This document shows, one piece after another, positions 53,601 to 64,000 of a stretch of DNA of 64,000 nucleotides. Both the position numbers and the translations under genes were made by a program. Position 1 is the stretch's first letter. Each line of letters starts with the position of its first letter. The stretch comes from Protula sp. h YS-2021 (lineage: Eukaryota; Annelida; Polychaeta; Sabellida; Serpulidae): contig OX457026.1 in NCBI GenBank assembly GCA_949752745.1, positions 41,951,894 to 42,015,893 of the forward strand, in the 5' to 3' direction. The notes under the pieces were generated by a model. That model was not told where the DNA came from and ran no database searches. It worked only from the letters and a program-made list of their open reading frames with translations.

Positions 53601-56600
53601 ACGGTCAAGGTCAAAAACCGGAAGTTGACTATTATCTCGATAACGGTTAGAGATAGAGCGATTTTGAGCTCATTTTCGACCCTTACGGCCTAAACAACGT
53701 TACATAAGAGGTACCTCGGTGACCTTGACCTTCTGGGTCACGGTCAAGGTCAAAAACCGGAAGTTGACTATTATCTCGAAAACGGGTTGAGATAGAGCGA
53801 TTTTGAGCTCATTTTCGACCCTTTGGGCCTAAACAACGTTACATAAGAGGTACCTCGGTGACCTTAACCTTCTGGGTCACGGTCAAGGTCAAAAACCGGA
53901 AGTTGACTATTATCTCGAAAACGGTTAGAGATAGAGCGATTTTGAGCTCATTTTCGACCCTTTGGGCCTAAACAACGTTACATAAGAGGTACCTCGGTGA
54001 CCTTGACCTTCTGGGTCACGGTCAAGGTCAAAAACCGGAAGTTGACTATTATCTCGATAACGGTTAGAGATAGAGCGATTTTGAGCTCATTTTCGACCCT
54101 TTGGGCCTAAACAACGTTACAAAAGAGGTACCTCGGTGACCTTGACCTTCTGGGTCACGGTCAAGGTCAAAAACCGGAAGTTAACTATTATCTCGATAAC
54201 GGTTAGAGACGGAGCGATTTTGAGCTCATTTTCGACCCTTTGGGCCTAGACAACGTTACATAAGAGGTACCTCGGTGACCTTGACCTTCTGGGTCACGGT
54301 CAAGGTCAAAAACCGGAAGTTGACTATTATCTCGATAACGGTTAGAGATAGAGCGATTTTGAGCTCATTTTCGACCCTTTGGGCCTAAACAACGTTACAT
54401 AAGAGGTACCTCGGTGACCTTGACCTTCTGGGTCACGGTCAAGGTCAAAAACCGGAAGTTGACTATTATCTCGATAACGGTTAGAGACAGAGCGATTTTG
54501 AGCTCATTTTCGACCCTTTGGGCCTAGACAACGTTACATAAGAGGTACCTCGGTGACCTTGACCTTCTGGGTCACGGTCAAGGTCAAAAACCGGAAGTTG
54601 ACTATTATCTCGATAACGGTTAGAGACAGAGCGATTTTGAGCTCATTTTCGACCTTTTGGGCCTAAACAACGTTACATAAGAGGTACCTCGGTGACCTTG
54701 ACCTTCTGGGTCACGGTCAAGGTCAAAAACCGGAAGTTGACTATTATCTCGATAACGGTTAGAGATAGAGCGATTTTGAGCTCATTTTCGACCCTTTGGG
54801 CTTAAACAACGTTACATAAGAGGTACCTCGGTGACCTTGACCTTCTGGGTCACGGTCAAGGTCAAAAACCGGAAGTTGACTATTATCTCGAAAACGGTTA
54901 GAGATAGAGCGATTTTGAGCTCATTTTCGACCCTTTGGGCCTAAACAACGTTACATAAGAGGTACCTCGGTGACCTTGACCTTCTGGGTCACGGTCAAGG
55001 TCAAAAACCGGAAGTTGACTATTATCTCGATAACGGTTAGAGATAGAGCGATTTTGAGCTCATTTTCGACCCTTTGGGCCTAAACAACGTTACAAAAGAG
55101 GTACCTCGGTGACCTTGACCTTCTGGGTCACGGTCAAGGTCAAAAACCGGAAGTTGACTATTATCTCGATAACGGTTAGAGACAGAGCGATTTTGAGCTC
55201 ATTTTCGACCCTTTGGGCCTAGACAACGTTACATAAGAGGTACCTCGGTGACCTTGACCTTCTGGGTCACGGTCAAGGTCAAAAACCGGAAGTTGACTAT
55301 TATCTCGATAACGGTTAGAGATAGAGCGATTTTGAGCTCATTTTCGACCCTTTGGGCCTAAACAACGTTACATAAGAGGTACCTCGGTGACCTTGACCTT
55401 CTGGGTCACGGTCAAGGTCAAAAACCGGAAGTTGACTATTATCTCGAAAACGGTTAGAGATAGAGCGATTTTGAGCTCATTTTCGACCCTTTGGGCCTAA
55501 ACAACGTTACATAAGAGGTACCTCGGTGACCTTGACCTTCTGGGTCACGGTCAAGGTCAAAAACCGGAAGTTGACTATTATCTCGATAACGGTTAGAGAC
55601 AGAGCGATTTTGAGCTCATTTTCGACCTTTTGGGCCTAAACAACGTTACATAAGAGGTACCTCGGTGACCTTGACCTTCTGGGTCACGGTCAAGGTCAAA
55701 AACCGGAAGTTGACTATTATCTCGATAACGGTTAGAGATAGAGCGATTTTGAGCTCATTTTCGACCCTTTGGGCTTAAACAACGTTACATAAGAGGTACC
55801 TCGGTGACCTTGACCTTCTGGGTCACGGTCAAGGTCAAAAACCGGAAGTTGACTATTATCTCGAAAACGGTTAGAGATAGAGCGATTTTGAGCTCATTTT
55901 CGACCCTTTGGGCCTAAACAACGTTACATAAGAGGTACCTCGGTGACCTTGACCTTCTGGGTCACGGTCAAGGTCAAAAACCGGAAGTTGACTATTATCT
56001 CGATAACGGTTAGAGATAGAGCGATTTTGAGCTCATTTTCGACCCTTTGGGCCTAAACAACGTTACAAAAGAGGTACCTCGGTGACCTTGACCTTCTGGG
56101 TCACGGTCAAGGTCAAAAACCGGAAGTTGACTATTATCTCGATAACGGTTAGAGACAGAGCGATTTTGAGCTCATTTTCGACCCTTTGGGCCTAGACAAC
56201 GTTACATAAGAGGTACCTCGGTGACCTTGACCTTCTGGGTCACGGTCAAGGTCAAAAACCGGAAGTTGACTATTATCTCGAAAACGGTTAGAGATAGAGC
56301 GATTTTGAGCTCATTTTCGACCCTTTGGGCCTAAACAACGTTACATAAGAGGTACCTCGGTGACCTTGACCTTCTGGGTCACGGTCAAGGTCAAAAACCG
56401 GAAGTTGACTATTATCTCGATAACGGTTAGAGATAGAGCGATTTTGAGCTCATTTTCGATCCTTTGGGCCTAGACAACGTTACATAAGAGGTACCTCGGT
56501 GACCTTGACCTTCTGGGTCACGGTCAAGGTCAAAAACCGGAAGTTGACTATTATCTCGATAACGGTTAGAGATAGAGCGATTTTGAGCTCATTTTCGACC

Positions 56601-56840
56601 CTTTGGGCCTAAACAACGTTACATAAGAGGTACCTCGGTGACCTTGACCTTCTGGGTCACGGTCAAGGTCAAAAACCGGAAGTTGACTATTATCTCGAAA
56701 ACGGTCAGAGATAGAGCGATTTTGAGTTCATTTTCGAGCCTAAACAACCTTACATAACAGGTACCTCGGTGATCTTGACCTCCTCCATCATGGTCAAGGT
56801 CAAAAACTGCAAGTGGATCAGTATCTCAAAAACGGTTAGA
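47610..56840. repeat. 139-bp satellite array, about 66 copies
   Basis: The unit contains GACCTTGACCTTCTGGGTCA, CGGTCAAGGTCAAAAACCGG, AAGTTGACTATTATCTCGA, GTTAGAGATAGAGCGATTTT, GAGCTCATTTTCGACCCTTT, GGGCCTAAACAACGTTACAT and AAGAGGTACCTCGGT. GAGGTACCTC recurs at 47871, 48010 and 48149, giving exactly 139 bp. Edge units (47.6-47.75 kb and 56.7-56.84 kb) are divergent. There is no coding potential. The array lies in intron 3 of the host gene. Confidence 0.98.
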
Positions 56841-56889
56841 AAACTGAATTTGATTTTTTTGTACCCATAATAATCCGGAAGCTGACAAT

Positions 56890-57720
56890 TATTTTGAAAC
56901 ACTGAAAAATGTGTCTTTGACCAAATATGTTGTGTCTCTGCCCTTGCAAGTGGGTCCTATTTCGCTACGTGTAGCGAAATTCGGTCTAGTTTATATGTTT
57001 CTTTATAGAATTGCAAAATCTAGCTTCCATAGCATTGCTGGGAATACAATCTTTATTAAATTGTTCAAACTAATCATTGAGAACAAAAAAAAATTATTCG
57101 AAGGTTGACCAATTAGATTTTTTGCTATTTCGCATCAGTAGATCGTTTTCGCTACCAAGTAGCGAAAATTACACTTGGGGCCACAGAAAATACGATTCTG
57201 AATTCTTAAAAATTCAGAAATCTTTTAAAAATCCCGCATTTGACCTCAAAAATTCGGTTGTTCAAAAGGTCGAAAATAAACTCAAAATCTTGAGCCGTTT
57301 TCGAGATAATGTCAATTTTCTCGAACACTTTTCTATATACAAAGGTCACTAAACCCTGAATGTCGAGATTCATAGAGCGAGGTTACTTTTTCTGAAACCA
57401 TATAGGATTTGAGAGCAATTTCTGACCAGTTTTTTGTGATAAATAAAGGTTTAAAATAATTTTAACCTCGATTTGACCTTAATCTTTTAGGTCAAGGACT
57501 CATCACGAAGGCTCATTACTCTTTATATGTTTACCAAATGTCGTCTTCCTACGTCAAACCTTGTAGGAAGAGTTTTCTGGAAAACACTTTTAAGCAAAAA
57601 TACTTTGACCGCAATTTGAAGGTCAAGACAGAAAATTTCAGGACATCTCATCATTCTCTATCTGTGAGGTATATATATCTATACCCTTTAGCAAATAGGG
57701 AAAACTGAAACGCTGCAGTC
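56890..57720. other. Satellite flank with TTTCGCTAC...GTAGCGAAA palindromes
   Basis: Two palindromic patches (ATTTCGCTACGTGTAGCGAAAT at 56959 and TTTCGCTACCAAGTAGCGAAA near 57148) and degenerate TTGACC/GGTCAAGG segments mark worn copies of the dispersed repeat family. No gene is seen. Confidence 0.55.
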
Positions 57721-58290
57721 AACCGTACACACACACATGCTATAATCACTCTCACTGTTGACAGTTGGGCGATCAATATAACTACGCTAAAATCATACCA
57801 TACGCCTTAACTGCTTTAACTAAGGGCTTCAATGGCAAAATTTCAATGTCCATTTTTGCATATAAAATGATAATAACTTTCTAAAATGAATTGAGGTGGA
57901 CCAACTAGACATGTTACATTATTTCTGCATTATGTCTCTGCCTAGCCCTAGCCGTCTCAGAGGAATTCGCGTGACAAGGATATGGCAGAAAAAGGAATCA
58001 TACGGAAACACTTTACTGAATCGTACAAATACAATAAACAAGCGATTGAAAATCTCAAAGTGTAATTATGGTCTTGTTTCAGAACCATATACATGTGCGC
58101 ATTTGTGGCAAAAGACAGGGGTCGTCCATCTAAGTATATATCGCACTCGGCGCTGCTTTATGTAGTGGTAAACATTCTAAACAATCGCAAAAAGATTGAG
58201 ACGGTAGCCAGTTTAAGCCGCGCTACTTGCGTGAAAGGTGTAGGTATGAAGGGATGAAGGGATAAAATGTAATGAAGATAAGTGGGTTAC
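57720..58290. other. Intron 3, no gene seen
   Basis: Sequence between the satellite flank and exon 3. A short frame at 57896-58165 has no recognisable domain. Confidence 0.5.
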
Positions 58291-58409
58291 CATGCGCTCT
58301 CCTTCCTGGAGATCCGGTCTCAGGTCCTTCTTGAATCCCCTACGGTGGATGTCATCAATGGCGTCATTCAAGGCTTTCAGGTCCTTGCCTTTTATCGCCT
58401 CACGCAAAT
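58291..58409 (-). CDS. Host gene exon 3 (helical repeat)
   Basis: Acceptor TTCACATCACAG and donor CATG|GTAACC (phase 0). It encodes LREAIKGKDLKALNDAID and RRGFKKDLRPDLQEGERM, a repeat of the helical unit in exon 2. A 32-bp tandem array ends about 14 bp from the acceptor. Confidence 0.68.
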
Positions 58410-58422
58410 CTGTGATGTGAAT

Positions 58423-58929
58423 AACTCAGGTTGTTACGCTACCAAGAGGAAAGTAACTCACGTTGTTGCAGTACCAAGAGGAAAGTAACTCACGTTGTTA
58501 CAGTACCAAGAGGAAAGTAACTCACGTTGTTACACTACCAAGAGGAAAGTAACTCACGTTGTTACACTATCAAGAGGAAAGTAACTCAGGTTGTTACAGT
58601 ACCAAGAGGAAAGTAACTCACGTTGTTACACTACCAAGAGGAAAGTAACTCACGTTGTTACACTACCAAGAGGAAAGTAACTCAGGTTGTTACAGTACCA
58701 AGAGGAAAGTAACTCACGTTGTTACAGTACCAAGAGGAAAGTAACTCACGTTGTTACACTACCAAGAGGAAAGTAACTCACGTTGTTACAGTACCAAGAG
58801 GAAAGTAGCTCAGGTTGTTACAGTACCAAGAGGAAAGTAACTCAGGTTGTTACAGTACCAAGAGGAAAGTAACTCACGTTGTTACACTACCAAGTGGAAA
58901 GTAACTCAGGATGTTACACTGCCAATAGG
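58423..58929. repeat. 32-bp tandem repeat, about 16 copies
   Basis: Unit GTAACTCACGTTGTTACAGT plus ACCAAGAGGAAA. Copies vary mainly at CAC/CAG and AGT/ACT. The GTAAC...GTTAC arms can pair. The array starts 14 bp from the 3' splice site of exon 3. Confidence 0.95.
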
Positions 58930-58934
58930 AAAAT

Positions 58935-61150
58935 ACGGAATGCCGTTTTAACATTTAATGCTAATTTTTTATATCAAAATATAATTAAAGATGTCAATAA
59001 ATCAAGGGAGATTTGATTAATTGATATTTTGCTACTAGCAATTGAATTTTAGATGGCAAAAATTATTTTTTAGATAAAAAAATCAATTTTACGAACTTAA
59101 GAAATCTTAAGGGAGGCACATATTAATATAAAATTTAACGTGTCGCCGATTAAATTTTGGAGATGAAAACTTGAATTATTGATATCAGTAATAACAACAC
59201 AATTTTTGAGCTCAAGAATGTCTTTCTTTTTTGCATAGTAAAAAATTAAAAGAAAGACTCCGTATGCAAGGACCAGTCACTATTTTATTCACAGATGTGT
59301 GCTTCTGAATTTTTTATATAAAAAACAGACTGATATTTTTATGTCAAAAATTATTTTTTGAGATAAAAAGGGCATTTGCAGATTTCAAAATGTAAACTAA
59401 AGAAGTCTCATTCCTATGGAATGCCAGTTTCATATTTATTAAGGAATTATTGATATCAATAATTCATTTCTGATCTCACAAAATCAATATTTTGATATGA
59501 AAAATTAATTTTCGCTATCTGCAATTGTATTTTTGATATCTCTAAATGTATTCATGATCTCAAAAAATAATTTTTGATATCAATAAATATTTAGAGATAT
59601 CAAGAAATATTCATTTTAAATCAAAAATTCAATTCTTGATAACAAAAATGAAATATTTGAGAGCTATAGAATGCCATTTTAACAGTTATTAGAGAATTAT
59701 TGATATCAAGAATAAATTTTTGAGCTGAAAAATTATTTTTTTGATATCAAGAATTACTTTTTTATCTTAAAATAATTTTTTTTATATCAAGAATTAATTT
59801 TTCATCCAGAAAAAGCATTTCTTGATATGAAAAATTCATTTTTGCTATCTTTAATTATATTATTGATATCTCAAATTCTATTCTTGATCTGAAAAATAAT
59901 TCTTGATATCAATAAATATTTAGAGATATCACGAAATAGTTATTGATATTAGAAATGATTATTAAATTGATTTTTAGAGATCAAAAATTCTTGATAGCAA
60001 AAATAAAATATTTGATAGCAAAATTTTAATTTTGAGCTCAATAATTTATTTTCTTTTTACTGATATCAAGAATTTATTTTAGATTTCATAATTTCAGAAT
60101 GAGAATTTTTAATTTATATTTTGATATCTGCAAGTTATTTTTTATGTCAAAAATTAATTTTTGAGATCAAAATATCGATCTATGTTTTGACGTAAAAAAT
60201 TCAAAACCAAATATTTGTGAATATAAATAATGACTGGTCCCTGTATACAGAATCTTTATTTTAGTTTTTTACTGTATAAAAAAGAAGCAATTCTTGAGCT
60301 CAAAAATTGTGTTGTCATCATTGATACCAATAATTCAATTTTTCATCTCCAAAATCAAATTGATGATTCGATAAATTGTATATAAATGTGTGTCTCCTTT
60401 TAGACTTGTCAAGTCTGTAAAATTGATTTTTTCGATCTCAAAATCAATTTCTGCTATCTAAAATTCAATTAATGATAGCAAAATATAAATTAATGAGATC
60501 TACATTGATTTATTGATATCTCTAAATATATTTTGATATAAAAAATAAGCATTATATGTTAAAACGGCATTCCATAGAGGGCAAAATATCAATTTTGAGC
60601 TCAATAATTCATTTTAGTTTTATTATTATCAAAAATTTATTTCAGATGTCGTTATTTCAGAATGAGATTTTTTAATTTGTATTTTAAAATGTGCAAAGGA
60701 TAGTTTTAATCTCAAAAATTGATTTTTGATATCAAAATATCAGTCTATTCTTTTAAATAAAATAATCAGAAGCACACATCTGTAAATTAATAATGACTGG
60801 TCCTTGTATACAGAATCTTTCTTTAAATTGTTTACTGTGCAAAACAAAAAGAGAAGAAGGAATTCTTGAGGTCAAAAATTTTTTGTTATTATTGATCTCA
60901 ATAATTCAAGTTTTCATCTCCAAAATTTAATTGACGATTCGTTAAATTTTATGTAAATGTGTGTCTCCCTTAAGATTTTTTTTAGTTTGCAAATTTGATT
61001 TTTTTTTATCTCAACAATAAATTTTTGCTGTCTAAAAGTCAATTATTGATAGAAAAATATAAATTATTGAGATCTACATTGATTTCTTGATATATTTAAT
61101 TATATTTTGATATTAAAAAATAAGCGTTTAATGTTAAAACGGCATTCCGT
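58935..61150. mobile_element. AT-rich TA-flanked inverted-repeat element(s)
   Basis: Starts CGGAATGCCGTTTTAACATTTA after TA and ends TTTAATGTTAAAACGGCATTCCG before TA. Internal end-like copies at about 59416, 59664 and 60558 show nested or tandem insertion. Same family as 44366-46109. Confidence 0.75.
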
Positions 61151-61473
61151 ACATTCTAAAATGATGATATCTGAAATCAATTTTTGATATCAATAAAAGG
61201 AAAATAAATTATTGAACTCAAAATTGAGATTTTGCTGTGAAATATTTCATTTTTGCTATCAAGAACTGAACTTTTGATCCCCAAAGATCAATTTTAGGGA
61301 TCATTAATTCGTTTTTATATCAGTGAATATTTCTTCATATCTATAAATATTTACAAATATCAAGAATTCTTTTAGATCTGGAATACATTTAGAGATATCA
61401 AAAATAAATTACAGACAGCAAAAATTCGTGATATCAATGAAAAATGACATGAAACTGAATTCCGCAGCAACGG

Positions 61474-61660
61474 GAATTGTAGAATAGCCGTAGAATTGCC
61501 AAAAACTTGAGGAAATTGTAGAATAGCCGTAGAATTGCTAAGAATTTGAGGGAATTGTAGAATAGCCGTAGAATTGCCAAGAATTTGAGGGAATTGTAGA
61601 ATAGCCGTAGAATTGCCAAGAATTTGAGGGAATTGTAGAATAGCTGAAGAATTGCCAAGA
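61474..61660. repeat. 39-bp tandem repeat, about 5 copies
   Basis: Unit AATTGTAGAATAGCCGTAGA then ATTGCCAAGAATTTGAGGG. The 39-bp period is a multiple of three and keeps long frames open on the minus strand by chance. Confidence 0.92.
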
Positions 61661-62184
61661 ATTTGAGGAATACGCATGCGAAAAAATAAGAAAATATATT
61701 GTGTTGTTAGTGCCGCCTTATGCACAGAAAGTTCTGCATACTAGAGAGTCCTGATTATGCATGCGTGTGTCTAACTTTCTACCTGTGAAATACGAACGAA
61801 ATACGAAATTACGGGGTGTGAGGTTTGTTTGTTTGTTTGTTTTTTACACTTTACTGAAAGTAGTTAGGTCTCGGATAGAGATAATAAAATTTTCTCTGGG
61901 TGCATTAACTAGAGACCGTTATGCATAATTTAAAAAGCTTGAATTTGTATAGCAATGATCCATTGGAGAATTAATGAAACAAGATAACAAATAACTAACT
62001 TAATGTGGGTGCAAAATAGCCGCAGGATAAAAGAAAAAGTAACCCCCCCCCCCCCTCAAATTTGGATTTAAAGATAGGAATGTGATAGTCTAAAATTCCC
62101 CCAACAACGACGATTATGTTTCAGACTGTCTTGATCTGCTCTAATTTATTGAAGGGTTTGATCGGGAATTGTTGTTCTATGTAC
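61661..62184. other. Intron 2, no gene seen
   Basis: Non-coding; a 14-base C-run lies at about 62043-62056. Confidence 0.5.
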
Positions 62185-62349
62185 CATCTCTAGCCTGGAC
62201 GACTTTGAGCTTGTGCTGAGCGCGCTGGACGAAGGGCTTGTCGTCGAGGCCTGCCTCGCTACACTTAGGGAGAAGTTCCTCTAGCGCGGCCCTGTCACCA
62301 TTCCGCGCCGCGTCTGTCACCTTCTGTTTCAGCATGTTAGTCATCATTT
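62185..62349 (-). CDS. Host gene exon 2 (helical repeat)
   Basis: Acceptor CTCGTTCTAG and donor GATG|GTACAT (phase 1). It encodes KVTDAARNGDRAALEELLPK and QRAQHKLKVVQARD, an alpha-helical pair of the kind LxxAxxxxDxxxLxxxL. The base left from exon 1 plus AA restores a Glu codon. Confidence 0.65.
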
Positions 62350-63725
62350 CTAGAACGAGAGTGGCAAATTTAAAAAGACAATGACGTATTTATGACCCTG
62401 CATTTGGCGGATTCAAGATTATATCAAAAGATGTCTACTGCAATCTCCCTCTAAAACTAGGGGAAAGGCCGAACTCATCTTGCATTTTTCGAACGCAAAC
62501 ATTTCTCTTTATGAAAGCCGCGATAGTTACGTGCTGATGACAATGAAATGTCATGCTTCAACTTCACAAGTGACTCGTTTTACTGCTCTTTTTTGTCTTT
62601 CTTTTGAAACTTTTCAAGTAGACACTAAGCTTTGTCGTAGGTGGAGTGTCTCTTGTAACAGGTTTGACCGTACGAGAGACTCTTAGTACGACAGACTAAA
62701 GTGGGTGACCAAATTGAATCGATCTACCGATTTAGTTTTGTTATCAGCATCTTTGTCTAACACAGACCGACAATTACGCTGCAGGTGTAAGTGAGACAAA
62801 AAAGAAGAGAAATAAAATTAAACGATAATTAAAGAGCGGGTTCGGACCACCTCACAAATGGGACCACCTCGTAAATAGGACCACTTTCTGACTGAATATG
62901 AAACAAGATTATTTTATTGAAAGAATCTCGCCCTCAGAAAGATTTTAGAAAAAGGGACACGTGTGAACTAGTGGTATAGGTGGTCCTGTATGTGTTCGGT
63001 TTATATTCCACCGGAACAACTGTGACCCGGAATAAATGTCACACTTTGTCACCAAACAGGACCAAATGCCACACAGCAACAAAGCGACCTGAAATAAATG
63101 CCATGTTTAATAAACTGAGTCAGCTCTTCTGCCCCACCCCCCATTAATTTTAAGTTTATAAATTATTTGCTTTCTTTCTTTTTTTTTTTTGTTTTTTTTT
63201 TTTGTTTACTTTCTGTCTTTAAAGGGGACTTTATAAGAGCAAAAATATATATAATGAACAATTATATCCAGGTGTTTGACTGAACCAATGAAATAAGCAT
63301 CAGTTTTAATTTCTTTTGTGCATAATAATTCCGAAAACTGTTCTCCCGGTTAAGTTTCCTGAGCAGGCAGTACCCATAGACCTGAAGATCACAAACGTAT
63401 TTAAACGCTTTGTGCTTAAAATCCTATTGCACATCGAAGACATTCGACACAATTGTAATCCGGTCTTTTTTAGAGGGGGCAGCTGTTTATCCAGGTACAA
63501 AGAAGTAAATGAATAATGATAGGATAAAGATTTTAGTAAAAGACCTATTTATTATCTATTTATTAATTGTGGCATCTACTCCGGTTGGTTTTTTTTTCAG
63601 GGTAGTATTTGATCCTACTATGTAAAGAGTGGTATGTGTCCCGGGTGGTCTTTGGTCCGGTATTTGGTTTTATTTCCCAGGTTGCACTGTATTCTTGGTT
63701 CTCAGTTAAATAAGGCTTTTCTCAC
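62350..63725. other. Intron 1, no gene seen
   Basis: Non-coding sequence between exons 2 and 1, with a T-rich tract at 63174-63204. Bases 63769-64000 upstream of exon 1 would hold the 5' UTR or promoter; no TATA box is clear. Confidence 0.5.
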
Positions 63726-63768
63726 CTTCATGGTATTCCCTCCAGTCCGTGTCATTTTGGCCAGCCAT
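63726..63768 (-). CDS. Host gene exon 1 (start codon; dynein-stalk-like protein)
   Basis: ATG with MAGQNDTDWREYHE, then donor GAAG|GTGAG in phase 1. With five more exons on the minus strand (62349-62185, 58409-58291, 47008-46850, 36270-36085, 35821-35642) it gives one open frame of about 283 residues. All exon phases agree and every boundary has GT/AG. The N-terminal part is helical. The middle and C-terminal part resembles the dynein heavy-chain stalk/microtubule-binding region. The gene spans 28 kb for 0.85 kb of coding sequence. It is unlikely to be a motor, since no AAA modules fit in this length. Confidence 0.65.
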
Positions 63769-64000
63769 CTAAAAATGTAAATTTGTAATGCTTTAAAATG
63801 CACATGAAAAAAATACTTAGCTCGTATCTCGCTGCCATTTGTCATTCTGAAAACAAGTAACGACGACAAATTTCAGCCCCACGAGTGGGCGAAGACGTTC
63901 ATAGCGAGAATGGAGAGCAGCACACATCCCCACTTACACTGGAGCTAAATTGTTAAAAACAAAATTGGAGCTTTCATAAAAAAGCACCATACATTGCCCC

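Noticed and set aside
47610..56840. CRISPR-like or promoter array in the 139-bp repeats
   Set aside because: Units are contiguous with no unique spacers; this is a satellite in a eukaryotic intron.
61372..61725. 117-codon frame with repeated ILGNSTAILQFPQ
   Set aside because: The 39-bp tandem repeat is a multiple of three and keeps the frame open by chance.

Overview
The window is eukaryotic DNA from an animal, probably a marine invertebrate. Dispersed repeats built on TCAAGGTCA-type motifs, L1/Tx1-like and DIRS-like retroelements and TA-flanked AT-rich elements would fit a mollusc or other lophotrochozoan, but that placement is inference. Two parts stand out: an integrated Polinton/Maverick (adintovirus-like) element at 1-16.6 kb, and a 28-kb host gene with six tiny exons (63768 back to 35642) whose introns are filled with repeats.

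The Polinton (1 to about 16.6 kb) begins inside its left terminal inverted repeat; the outer left end lies off the window. Each arm has an outer part with CRE-like octamers and GGAGCGAAAGTCT repeats, an ~84-bp tandem array with C/G runs (7 copies left, 5 right), and an inner block with a TATA box. Rightward genes: protein-primed DNA polymerase B (1763-5431), then a cluster of small PC4/SUB1-like proteins (5487-6861), one pair broken by a +1 frame change. Leftward genes from about 12.9 kb form a packed morphogenesis block: integrase with chromodomain, FtsK/HerA-type packaging ATPase, a basic PX-like protein, two conserved small proteins, penton, pVI-like protein, major capsid protein and a truncated adenain-like protease. 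From the right end another leftward cluster carries a helical protein, a PC4-like/zinc-ribbon fusion, small proteins and a NADAR-domain protein. The two directions converge at 6.9-7.3 kb on opposed poly(A) signals.

Regulation can partly be read. TATA boxes are embedded in the stop codon of the preceding gene in at least three places. The left arm contains a likely 5'-UTR intron (955-1736) holding 14 perfect forkhead-type sites. Several morphogenesis genes overlap by ATGA start/stop codons.

The rest is host DNA. At 18651-19249 lies the terminal exon of a rightward gene with tyrosine-rich tail motifs, whose stop codon lies in an AT-rich repeat. At 23.8-31.1 kb a leftward L1/Tx1-like LINE is split by a hAT-like element (24404-26727, 8-bp target duplication) and a foldback element (26877-28112). 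DIRS-like tyrosine-recombinase retrotransposon remnants lie at 32.5-34 kb and 40-43 kb, and a Tc1-like transposase remnant at 37-38 kb. An exact 139-bp satellite, about 66 copies, fills 47.6-56.8 kb inside intron 3 of the host gene. AT-rich TA-flanked elements lie at 44.4-46.1 and 58.9-61.2 kb.
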